Assembly: GCA_039619475.1 (NCBI GenBank)
Contig: CM077115.1
Location: 41,416,944 to 41,480,943 of the forward strand
Direction: 5' to 3'
Source of the DNA: Icerya purchasi
Lineage: Eukaryota > Arthropoda > Insecta > Hemiptera > Monophlebidae
Length of the DNA: 64,000 bases
Shown here: piece after piece, positions 1-10,032 of the stretch
Layout of the letters: each line of letters opens with the position of its first letter
How positions within the stretch are numbered: position 1 is the first letter of the stretch
Notes under the pieces: generated by a model
The model's input: only the letters and a program-made list of their open reading frames with translations
The model's database searches: none
Told to the model about the DNA's origin: nothing
Made by a program: the position numbers and the translations under genes

Positions 1-843
1 TAAAGCACTCAGTTTTACGCTGTAATCATAAATTATTTAAATTCTAGTGACTAATAAAAATGCGTACTCTCTTATCGGCATAGTTAATATTGTACAGTGA
101 ATTCATTTTTTTTATTTTTTCTAAATAAATCATATAAACAAATCGAAACAAAAACAAAAGAAAAAATATTTAATTTGTTGTAATATCAAATGAAAAATAA
201 TACAAAAAATAAGATAAAACATCATCAATCGAGTAAATAAAATTATAATTTGCTTTAATTTTAAATTGTTTTTTTAAATTATATGACTAATGCATACATG
301 TATTATGTATACATGTATTATGTATACATGTGTATTAGTTACAAATAAGAAAGTTATTTACTTAAGTTTGTACGTTACCCGCAAATCGTTTTGCATCTAT
401 ATTGTTTATCATAGGTGTTTTTTAATTACTTGGTGTTTTTTTTCATTTTGCTAATTCAACAATATACAAAAATATGCGCATGCGCATATATATTTACATA
501 CATGCATACACACCCGTGCAAATAAATATTAAAAACTTTTTATTTTATCAGTTAAAATGTGTTATATTAACAGAGATTGTATTTAAATTGTGAGTAATCA
601 ATTTTATTATATTACAATGGAACTGAACTTAATTATTAAAAGTTTACATTCAAATCAATTTTATTTTTAAAATTTCCGGTATTTATAAATAATAACGCTC
701 ATTTCTAATAAATGATGGTATTGTTAATATAAAAATACGCCCATGTATGTAGAAATTTTTATTTCAGAATCACCGGATAATATAAAGAGATAATTTATAA
801 ATTTATTAAATCATCTTTCAGTTGTTACATAAATTGCACTAGC
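1..843. other. AT-rich non-coding DNA, no gene seen
   Basis: No coding signal or known repeat is recognised. Two small patterns stand out: a tandem array of about 15 bp units around 292-335 (ATACATGTATTATGT-like, internally palindromic) and a perfect 18-bp palindrome at 472-489 (ATATGCGCATGCGCATAT). Confidence 0.6.
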
Positions 844-980
844 AATGGCGTCGCCAGCCGATGATCCTGTGGGTGGGGGGGCAAGAAGGGTTACCAGCCG
901 TCGGGCGGGGGGCAAGATGATAGAAAGAGTATATGCGTTATAGGAAAAATAAAATGTATAACTTGTAAAGGCTTAATATT
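844..980 (+). repeat. Dispersed repeat R1, hAT-terminus-like, copy 1
   Basis: Starts with GGCGTCGCCAGCCGATGA and continues through G-rich blocks to GTTATAGGAAAAATAAAA and TTTGTAAAGGCTT-like sequence. A second copy on the opposite strand at about 34940-35044 matches along its length. The first bases of that second copy (CAAGGGCGTCGCCAGCC) resemble CAGGGGCG-type hAT termini, but no partner end was found, so the class is inferred. This copy carries an internal duplication of its G-rich block. Confidence 0.6.
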
Positions 981-3900
981 ATAACAATCAGTCTTGGATT
1001 TACATCACGGACGTAATGGACTGTAGTCCACAGCTGCATAATTCGAAGGGCGACAAATTTTACATAAGATTAAAAATTTGTTTCTTTTAAAAAATATTTA
1101 AATTTCCAGAATATTATTTCATATTATGGCGTTTCAGCCATAGTAGGGTAGGAGGGGAATGTGATGAAATAATTTTTTAACTTACATTAATGTACAGAAA
1201 AGTTAAAATGGAATATATTAATTTAGGTAAAATTTTCAAATGATTATAGACAAATAACATATAAGCAGGGGAACCGAAAAATGAATTTAAAATTAACGAA
1301 GTGTAAACCAGGACATGCATTATTATTAGACAAAATGGTTATATTAGCAGTTAAAGGGAATTCTCGAAGTGTGCACGAGACAATGGCAGGTCGGCATAAT
1401 AAGGGATCAAACAAGACTGGAAGAAAAATTAAAAATTCAAAAGGGTGGTAGCCAGTAGCGGACTAAACCCGTCAGAGGCCCGGTGCGGCAAAGCTGAATG
1501 AGACCCCCAGTTTAAGAAGTTCATGTAATTTTACAATCATTTTATTCTGTTCACATTTGTATGTATAAGTGTTTATGTTTATTTTGCAAGTGAAATTTAA
1601 ATTTGACTTAAATAAACATACATAGAATATGGATATGGATGAGGAAAATAAAATACGAATCAATCAGCAAAAAAAAACAGTTAGTAAAAATAAAGTAATA
1701 GTTAGTTTTTATTTTCAGTTTATTATGTAGCTACTATAGCATATTATATGTGTTTTCGTGCTTTCATTTTATTGAACTCCTCAATAACTTCAGTGAAATC
1801 AATTTTTTTTGCTTTCAATTAAAAGCACAGACAGATTAACGAGTCGCTCTTGATTCATTGCAGATCGAAGATAATTTTTAATTAGTTTAAGTTTGGAAAA
1901 ACTCCTCTCGCATGATTCAACCGAGATGCAAATGGTCAAGAAGTATTGAAGTATAAGACAGGGTAACGATTCACTAAAGTCCCATTTTATTATAAATTGA
2001 AGGATTTCTTGAGCTGTCCACTTGGCAGCAACGTTCATACTCGTATCGGTGGCTCATACATGCCTGCGGTACCTTTTTATTTCTTGGAAAACCTGCTCCT
2101 TATCGAATTCATCGTAAATTTGTATCAGATTGTCCACTACTACAGCCAGAGCGTCATCTGAAGCTTCTAGCATAAACTTTGTTTCAATAATTTAGAAAAT
2201 ATTGTTGACTTGTTTCATAGCCCTGTATCATTGCAACAATTCTTGTATTTCAAACATTGACCGACGTATTTCGAGCTGATTCACCCGGCATCGTTATTTT
2301 TACCTTCCTTCTTCCTCGTCTCTCGATGTTAATGTCCATATCATTGCACTTTTTAGTGACAAAAGTTACAGCATCGTCTACAATCGTGGTTCTTTCGGTC
2401 ACTAAACACTCATTCAGGACTTTTAGTTTGGTGATTCCTGTATCCAGAGTCATTTTTGGAGACTAAATATTTTTGAACTACATTAACTTCCTCTACTATA
2501 AAAAACCAAAATTGTATATAGGTCAAAACGATAAAATCACAAACAGCCGGCAGGAGCAAGCTTGCTCCTGATCTTGTATCTAAATTTGCTTTCGTTGGAT
2601 CTAGGAAATGTTCCAAACTACTCACAATTTCCTTTATGTTTTCTTTTACGACTTTTACTGCCTCGTAATGAGCGCTCCAGCGAGTATCAGATAAACGTTT
2701 TAAATTTTTTCCAGTCTTCTCTTTAAGCAATTGTCATCTCTGTGTAGATGACGAAAAGAATGAATATAATGTCTCTACTATCCCAAAACATGTAACGCTG
2801 GAAGGAACGCATGCCAATGCATGAACTCCACAAGAAATGATTAGAATAGGGACTGAACAGTGCTTTTGGATTTACTTCTCGGATTTTTCCTTGCACCCGT
2901 CAATGGATACCTGACATTGACGTGGAATTGTCATAAACCTAAGCCCTCCACAACGCAATATCCAGTCCATTTTTTTTCAACTGTTGCTGAATGTCTTTTG
3001 ACATATCCTCAGCAGTTTTTCCAGACATCAAAAAAAACAAAAAAACAAGAAACATTCTCGTACATCCACAACGTCATTTTCTATATGAACAAATCTAATG
3101 ATGTGACTCATTCGGTTTGTTTTACTTTCGTCAGGAGTGCTGTTAAAAATGATTCCGTAATACTTAGCCTTTTTAATATTGCAATAATTTTTTGCCTTAC
3201 ATGTTCACCCAAACATTGGAATAAATTAATTTTTTATTCCTTTTGACAAATAAGAAGGTCCTCTCTTTGACCCACCAGCGGCCTTTTCCAGTTTTAAGCA
3301 ACGCGCTTTCAACACCGGATCATATTTTACTAACAGTTGTACCAATTCTAGAAAATTTCAACCGATTTTTCGAAGAAATATCTTCACGGTGGACTTGGGA
3401 GGCAAGATTTTGTTGAGCTAAAAATAGTGCTACATCTAAAAGGCGATGTAAAATGGTTCTCCATTTCTTAGTTTCATCGTTAATAATCTTCGAGTTATCT
3501 TTATCAATGGTTTTATTAAATTTCAAGCCCATAGTCAACGATTTCCATTTTTCTAAGTTTGATAGATGTTCATGCGATGATTCATGCTGTACAGGGGCGT
3601 AGCGTCAATGGAAGCGATGGAAGCGCCGCTTCCCCTAACAAATTAGTACGAAATTGTTTTTTAGTATTTGCCAAAAAAAATGCGAGTCTCAAAAATAAAA
3701 TGAAGTAACTTGTTTATTTATTTATTTATTTTTTGCGACACCAGTCGAAGATAACTGCTATTGGCACTGCTGACTCTATACTAAATAGAAAAACAGAAAT
3801 TTCAGAATATTATCTCTTCTCCCAGCGGATCAGAGACAACAGCGAAACATACGATAGCTACAGCGAGACTTACAATAACTATTAACCAATGCTGTCTTAT

Positions 3901-4140
3901 ATAAATAGACGCATAAGAAAAATTTATATAGATTAATACGTAACGCTACATGACGACGTATCTGCTGTTGTAAACTTTTCCTAGTCATCCGTTTGCCAAA
4001 ACATCTCTACACCATGTCCTTCTCAGTCTCCGGTGTATGCAACTTGTTGAATTTAAGTGTCAAAATTAAAAATTATTAGCAAAAAGGAGCACCAGATGAA
4101 AGAGTTTCTGCAAGCGCGAATGACAGAAATAGCTACACGT

Positions 4141-5439
4141 TAGCGCTGGGCGATTACGAGATATACTAATGGAATCACTCGATTATGAACATATCTCGAG
4201 ATATTTCGATTACTACTTTTGTTAACTACTAATCATTCGAATGATCACTCGAATTATCATTCGAATCATCACTGGAATTACCATTCGAATCATCACTCGA
4301 ATTATCATTCGAATTATGATTCGAATCATCACTGGAATTACCATTCGAATCATCACTCGAATTATCATTCGAATTATGATTCGAATCATCATTCAGTGTT
4401 TATTTACGAAAACTATTACGTGTTTGATTTTTTTTTAAATTTCATTAATAAGGTTAAATTTCAAATCATTATTTATTTTAATTTTAACGGTAGTTTTTGA
4501 CAAATATTGATATCTTTATCGGCGAAATTAATAGTAACGACAGATTTATATTCCAAAAATTATATAATGATTGTGAATTGCAATTGTGTAAAATAATTTG
4601 ATTATGAGAACTGAGAACAACTCGTGAATACCGATTATTAACATTAGTCATGTAGAATAGCTTGATTATGAAAACCGAGAATATCTAATGAATGCCAATT
4701 ATTCATATCAATTATGTAAAATAGTATATGATTATGAAAACTATGACATTTCAATTAATTAGTAACATAATTTTACTGAATTCAGATTTGTACATGTACG
4801 GATATAATAAAAAATGAATAAGAGACTATTCTTTTTAAAAATTTATGTGCAACATTTTTTTTATTCTAAAAAACATACAATTTAGCAACAATAGTATAAA
4901 AATAAGAAAATGGTGTGCTTTTGTAAGGTACACTTATATGTATAATAATTAAAAGTATTTAAACTGAAAACAAAAATACTTAAATTTATAATAGTACGGG
5001 AATATAACTAGACAATAATTAAGTTATTAAAAGTTGTTTTAATTGAGAATAAAAAGAAACTTATAAGTATACATAATTAAACAATAGTAACAATTTAGAA
5101 AAATATACATAAACAAATTCCAAAATATTTATATGTAGAGCGCTTGTGTACGTTTTAAAATTAATTTTATATGTTAAATAAATTTTGATATAAAAAACAC
5201 AAAATTTACAAAAAACAAGTTCAAAGCGCCACTAATACTCTTACAAAACAATTGACACATGTGTGGTTCATAATATAAATGATTACTATATAATCGTTAC
5301 TCGTCACTCGTCATTCGTCATTCATAATTCATCACTCGATTATACAGATCACTCGGTTACTACTTTTATAATCGATTATGAAAATTAGTAACTCGTTGAT
5401 CACTCGATTATTAAAATCATTCGTAATCGCCCAGCTCTA
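4141..5439 (+). mobile_element. hAT-D: non-autonomous hAT nested in hAT-C, perfect TSD
   Basis: The left end TAGCGCTGGGCGATTACGA (4141-4159) and the inverted right end TAGAGCTGGGCGATTACGA (complement of 5421-5439) match at 18 of 19 positions. Both are flanked by the identical octamer CTACACGT (4133-4140 and 5440-5447). The element is 1299 bp and shows no transposase similarity. Its subterminal regions are packed with short ATCACTCGA/TCATTCGAA words at both ends, including two identical 60-bp units at 4261-4380. TAGRGCTGGGC-type termini are known for hAT elements. Confidence 0.9.
4234..4396 (+). repeat. Subterminal tandem repeats in hAT-D
   Basis: Bases 4261-4320 and 4321-4380 are identical 60-bp units, each built from 10-16 bp words based on TCATTCGAATNATCACTCGA. 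Shorter words of the same type recur near the opposite end (5300-5420). Translation in one frame gives an HSNYHSN repeat that has no meaning as protein. The layout resembles subterminal transposase-binding repeats of hAT elements; that role is inferred. Confidence 0.85.
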
Positions 5440-5447
5440 CTACACGT

Positions 5448-6317
5448 ACTATTTCACGTTACTGCTGACTAAAGTTGTCTTTGAACGATCTGCTGCGTAC
5501 TGATGATGGGAAAAGGTTGCGCACGCATATTCAATTTGAAAGCACCAGGCTGCGTCGCTTCAAAATCATGTAACTTGCGTAAATCTTGATCCGTGCGATT
5601 CCTAATTAGTGTGTATCGAGAGTGAAGAAAAATTGCACGCGCAGGTTCAGTCTGGAAGCGCTGAGTCAAATTGCTTTATAGTCACGTCCACCGATCAACA
5701 GCGCGATTTTTACGCATGTCAGTGTATTAGTGTACGCGCATAGGATAGTGCGGTATTTGCAGTACATTTTCTTTGGATCGTTTTTTTGTATGGTGTCGTT
5801 TACTAACAGTGGAACTGGAAGCGATGATCGGTCGTGCTTTTCAGTCTGCACTAGAAGCTATGCTGACTCGTTTATATTATTTCCGCCACAAATACTAATG
5901 TTTCAATCTGTTAAAATGCAAACACTTTTGAAATTAGGGCTACATAGAATTGTATTATTGAAAAACTTTCACTGATTAGTTTTAGTTCATTCAGTTTTCA
6001 AGAAAAAATTAATATTATAAAAAATGATAAACCAACGTCCAGTTTAGCAAATTCGATTACAAAATTAAAAGGTATGTAAAATATTCTCTTCTATAATTTA
6101 TCAAACTTCTCTATGTATGTAAAGTATATAACCGGCGTTTTCAAACAAATTTATACACAACAATGCCCCATGGTTATGCGGTTGTGAAAAGATAAAAAAT
6201 TGTTCTGTTGGGCTTACCTTTTATTTAAGTAAGAAAAAAAAATGTATGAAATGCAAATGGCTTTGATTTGATTGTTCTTAGGGAAGACAGAAAGCTATCA
6301 TGGAAAAGGATATTTTT
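5448..6317. other. hAT-C interior without recognised coding sequence
   Basis: Non-coding filler of hAT-C between the hAT-D insertion and the transposase fragment. Short open frames occur on both strands, but none resembles a known protein. Confidence 0.6.
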
Positions 6318-6780
6318 AAAAATGATCGATGTTATAAAAACAAATATGTCTAATAATAGGTTTAATGATGTAACAAAATTAAAATTTTTAAATCTCCTAA
6401 ATACAAAAAATGTTTTAAATTCTCAATAAAATTTTCTGGAAGAAGACTTTTTAAATTCAAAACAGAATTACGGAAACTTTTTCGATCTTGCAAGTTTAAA
6501 AAGTGTATTTTAAAGATTCGAACATACATAAAGACATACTACGGTGCATCTTATTCTTGGCCGCTTCAGATCTAACAGATGTTTTTCCAGAAGTGTATAC
6601 AAGCTTTCTCATTTAATAACCACAATTCTGACAATCACTTTGTCTGCAGAAAGATCGTTCTCAGCAATGAAACGAATGAAACGTATTTAAGAAATACATA
6701 AGATCGGAAGTGACTATCTTCATTAGCTTTTATTAGTATTGAAAAAGAATTATTATCAAACGTTGGGAAACGATCATCTT
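6318..6780 (+). pseudogene. hAT-C transposase C-terminal relic
   Basis: Plus-strand remnant of a hAT transposase, on the strand opposite to hAT-B's gene. The upstream part reads like NRFNDVTKLKFLNLLNTKNV, then DFLNSKQNYGNFFDLASLKS. After a gap comes a dimerisation domain resembling AERSFSAMKRMK (about 6650-6690) and LALISIEKELLS (about 6728-6765). There are stops and at least two frameshifts. The N-terminal two thirds are absent, so the element was internally deleted and would have needed transposase supplied in trans. Confidence 0.75.
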
Positions 6781-8429
6781 TTCGTAATGATGTGATAGAC
6801 ACTTTCGTAAACAAGAACTGGAAAATTGAATTAATTTACAAAAAAATGAGACATTTCGTTCGTCTTAATTAATTTTCATTTCTGTTCTGCATTTAACTGA
6901 ATTTGACGCATGATTATTTTTATGTAAAAAAAATATTTGATTGTGGCGATTCCTCAGTTTTGAAATTCACGCTATGCCACTGATGCTGTGATTTCCTTGG
7001 ATTTAATTTCCGCCACTGACAAAAACCAGAGATAAATTTATTAGTATGATTGTCATCCTCAGATGCAAACAACCGGCAGCAGAAACAATACAATTTCTTT
7101 GTTGATGGTGAGTATAGCATCCATTTCCTTAAATATTTAGTCTCGTTTAAATGTGAGTAAAACCACGACAAAGTTAAACAACGATGTGTGCTCCCTTGGT
7201 GCTTTCACCTGGTCTTTCTACAGAGATTCAAGAGGTCCGTCCTTGTTTTGAAATATTTCACTACCCTTTTCGATAATCGAAATTCTGATATGCTCTGGCA
7301 CAGGTATTGGCCAATGTACAACATCATTGGATAAGAAAAACTCTAAGTTAGAAGCGACGTATTCTTCGAATTCTTTCTCAGTAATTTTCTTTAATTTACT
7401 AGTTTTATCATTCTGTTTTTCAGTGTCACTTACGTTGGAGTTTTTATTAATATCACATTTAGTAGACTTTTCACCTATGTTTGTCGTCTCAACATCAATA
7501 ATTTCTATATATTGGATTCCGATTCAATTTCAACAGTTTGAATAATTTCTTCGGCAATGCCACTTTTCTTTTTTTTTAAATCTGAAAGGTATTCGGATAA
7601 AAATCCAGCGAGTGTCTTTGCCTCTTCAATCTTTTTGGATTTTTTAGCTTCCTTTTCTGAGAGCCAGATGGTTGAATTCTTTTCATTAAAAATAACATGA
7701 AGGAAAATAAGAAACTTTTGTAAAAGATAGTAAAAAATTGTTACTGACATAATTGCGAACACCATACTCGAATGAGAATATTTTTTGATGAATTTTAATT
7801 AATTCATACAAACGCAACACATACAGTTATATCTATCAAAATATTGGGAAAAAATTACAAAATAATAAATATTACAGATCGCCGCTAATGTGATCACGGT
7901 CGATTATTTAATTACTTTATTATAATCAAACTAAACAAATGTTTGATTATAGCAAATTAATTAATAACAAGTCACTAACACTAACATTCGATTAAAATGT
8001 AATAAATTGGAAACATAGGTACCTATAAAAAAAAGTGCACTACAAATAAGCACCACTCGTGAAATGCAAGAACTGAAGGAATGTACATATTGACTAGAAA
8101 CTACGGCTACCGGTTAATATTTTTAACCCCTAATTACAATAATATGAAGAATTACTTACTTTTTTCAAAAATACTCGAAAATGCAACCACTTTTTAAACT
8201 CAACTCTGGACTCGATTACTTTTACGCCGCAACAAAAACCAAAAAAACTATTACATTTTAAGCTATATTAATTACCTAATGATTAAAATATTGAGACGGA
8301 TTCGGCCAGCCGGACGATCACGCTGTCCGAATTAAAAATTAATAGTATTGATGTTTCTAAATTCCAAATTTACGTTTTTTGTCTATTTCGATATTTTTCT
8401 CAGGAAATCATTTCGTTTTCTTAGAATTC

Positions 8430-8627
8430 CTCGGGCAGCTGCGCGGGTGCAGGCTGAACTATGTCGAGGCGTGAGAAATGTTGTAAAAAAACCGAAAAAA
8501 CGGATAAGCGGGGTGAACACCGCCCCGAATAGTTTAGAATATTCTAAAAACTTCGGTTGTATAAATGTGAGAATGCGTGAGAAGATTGCGCGAATGATGT
8601 GTGATATATCGTAAATTAATTTTTTCA
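8430..8627 (+). repeat. Dispersed repeat R2, copy a
   Basis: Contains CTATGTCGAGGCGTGAGAAA (from 8460) followed by CCGAATAGTTTAGAATATTC. The same order occurs on the opposite strand at about 20515-20650 and 21150-21208, where about 490 bp separate the two halves. An open frame across it has a counterpart in the other copy only because the DNA is repeated; it looks non-coding. R2 may be LTR-derived (see 20371-21276). Confidence 0.7.
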
Positions 8628-9170
8628 GTAGTCAAATTATATACTACATAAAAACAAAAACAGTGAGGCATCTTTTTAATTACTTACCTATTTTATTACT
8701 ATCTATATTATCTATAATGGATAACCTTTAGCAAAGGGCCGAGGGTAGTAAAAAAGATACAAAGTGCAATACATAAGTGAAACTGGAACGAAAATTGTAT
8801 AGACGTTAGAAAGATTAGCGGTAAAAGTAATTTTATTTTAAAAATTGTAAATTACTGGTACAAGCTGTATTTATTTATTCGTATTTTATCTGTACGGGAT
8901 GATATTTGTGTATGGGACCTCCCAACTCCAAACCACCTCCTAGATAGGTACTAAGCATATTTTTAAAGCTTTGTTTAGGATTTGATCAAGGGAACATGGA
9001 GGCGTTTGTAGGCCCCCAGGACCAGATGCCCGCGGCGGAACGCCCCTTCCGCCCCCCGTTAGTCCGCCACAGGTGGTAGCGGTATCTTATTGATACGACA
9101 AAATTTAGAAGATTTTTCGAAGAATTATTTATATTATTTCTCGCCGTACCAAACGATGAAAGGTGCTCAA

Positions 9171-9209
9171 AGCGGAGTGGCGCAGCGGAAGCGTGCTGGG
9201 CCCGTAACC
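9171..9209 (+). tRNA. 5' half of an initiator tRNA-Met-like sequence (pseudo-tRNA)
   Basis: AGCGGAGTGGCGCAGCGGAA starts a 39-nt stretch matching, as I recall it, the acceptor 5' strand, D arm and anticodon stem and loop of eukaryotic initiator tRNA-Met (GCTGGGCCC before the anticodon). The anticodon reads CGT where CAT is expected, and the homology stops right after the anticodon loop. No T arm or 3' acceptor strand follows. It is not a functional tRNA and may be the head of a decayed tRNA-derived element. Confidence 0.7.
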
Positions 9210-9298
9210 TGTTGAAACTATTCTGAATACTGTATCTGATGAATAAACACGCTAACGGCGAAAATACTCGTATTATGAATAAATGTCCATTTGTTTTG

Positions 9299-9371
9299 AT
9301 TTCTAATCATTTAACAAACAAAAGTAAAAACTCAGTGTAACTGGAAAATCCAACTCTAACAACACTATAAA
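9299..9371 (+). repeat. Left copy of the long direct repeat flanking LINE A
   Basis: Bases 9299-9371 (..AAAAACTCAGTGTAACTGG AAAATCCAACTC..) recur at 14844-14912 with a few substitutions and indels. The pair brackets the 5'-truncated LINE A and is read as an unusually long TSD of about 70 bp. Confidence 0.75.
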
Positions 9372-10032
9372 AAAAAAATCCTTTCCTCCAACTTTTCCTT
9401 CTCTGAACTTCTTTCTTCCCTGAAAAACTCCTCCAACTCCTGTCGGGCCGCGATAAAATTTCTTACTCCATCCTCAAAAACCTATCTGTAAAGTCTCTCA
9501 AAATTCTTTTAATCATTTTTAATTCCTTCCTACAGTCTGGTTCTATTTCTGATTTATGGAGAAGACCTTCGTTGTTATCCCTATTCCCAAGAATAATTTC
9601 TTTGCCATTCGGCCTATTTCTTTAACTTCTTGTCTAAGGAAACTCTTTGAAAGCATGCTTAACAAACGGCTTGTCTGGTGGGTGGAACACAATAACTTGC
9701 TTCCATAAAACCAGTTCGGTTTTCGTCCCGGCTTGGGCCCTTCAGATTGTATCAGTCTTTTCCTTGCTGACATTTATAAATCATTTATTTCCAAAGAATT
9801 CACAATTGCAGCTTTTATTGATGTAGCCCAGTGGTTCTCAAACTTTTTTAATGACGGAACCCTTTTGGGAAGCAAAATACTTGATGGAACCCTACAATAA
9901 AACAATTGTTTTTATAAGTGTATTCTTTATTAATCAGCATAATAAAAGTACAATGTAACAGTTACTAATTATTATTTACGTCACCACTTGGCAAGGACAA
10001 TAATAGAAAACATTAAAAAAGAAAAAATCTGG

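Larger units (their letters stand above)
3592..6982 (+). mobile_element. hAT-C: hAT element nested inside the hAT-B transposase
   Basis: The left terminus CAGGGGCGTAGCGTCAAT (from 3592) pairs with a right terminus whose complement reads CAGTGGCATAGCGTGAAT (ending 6982); they match at most positions. The flanks are ATGCTGTA (3584-3591) and ATGCTGTG (6983-6990), an 8-bp TSD with one mismatch. Removing it rejoins the hAT-B reading frame (..SQH / ESSHEHLSNLEKW..), independent support for the boundaries. It holds a transposase fragment at 6318-6780 and is split by hAT-D. Confidence 0.87.
1802..7765 (-). pseudogene. hAT-B transposase relic (ZMYM1/DUF4371 type), split by hAT-C
   Basis: Decayed minus-strand transposase of the zinc-finger-MYM1-like hAT group. 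In coding order: an N-terminal basic/KKIEEAKTL segment (about 7765-7505); a stretch resembling WPIPVPEHIRISIIEKG (about 7320-7260); a TTF-type zinc finger with YCFCCRLF (about 7090); then hAT-C interrupts between SQH and ESSHEHL. DUF4371 resumes at 3591-3320 with KKWRTILHRLLDVALFLAQQ and QNLAS.VHRED. The RNase H-like core follows (3250-2740, RFVHIEND), then SDTRWSAHYEAV (about 2680). The hAT dimerisation domain at 2038-1802 contains SCERSFSKLKLIKNYLRS. Stops and frameshifts lie between these blocks, so it cannot encode an active enzyme. The family cuts and pastes DNA in the nucleus. Confidence 0.85.
1453..9072 (-). mobile_element. hAT-B: ZMYM1-type hAT element with 8-bp TSD
   Basis: The left end CAGTAGCGGACTAA (1453-1466) and the right end TTAGTCCGCCACAG (9059-9072) are inverted repeats matching at 12 of 14 positions. 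Both are flanked by the identical octamer GTGGTAGC (1445-1452 and 9073-9080), a standard hAT TSD. The body carries a degenerate transposase gene on the minus strand (about 7765 to 1802). It was later split by hAT-C. Its transposase-upstream region also holds an R2 repeat copy (8430-8627). Confidence 0.88.

Noticed and set aside
2860..3246. 128-codon plus-strand frame
   Set aside because: Antisense to the hAT-B transposase core, which reads sensibly on the minus strand.
4234..4396. CRISPR-like array
   Set aside because: The repeats are contiguous words without unique spacers, in a eukaryotic transposon.
4219..4500. 93-codon frame with HSNYHSN repeats
   Set aside because: It is the translation of subterminal tandem DNA repeats in hAT-D; two frames both look repetitive, which shows the DNA, not a protein, is repeated.
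8348..8614. 88-codon frame similar to a frame at 20459-20656
   Set aside because: The similarity reflects the R2 DNA repeat; the frame is not conserved in length or start and carries no domain.
9171..9209. Functional initiator tRNA gene
   Set aside because: Only the 5' half is present and the anticodon is changed.
9543..9773. Minus-strand frame repeated at 42455-42685
   Set aside because: It is the antisense shadow of LINE ORF2 in both LINE A and LINE B.
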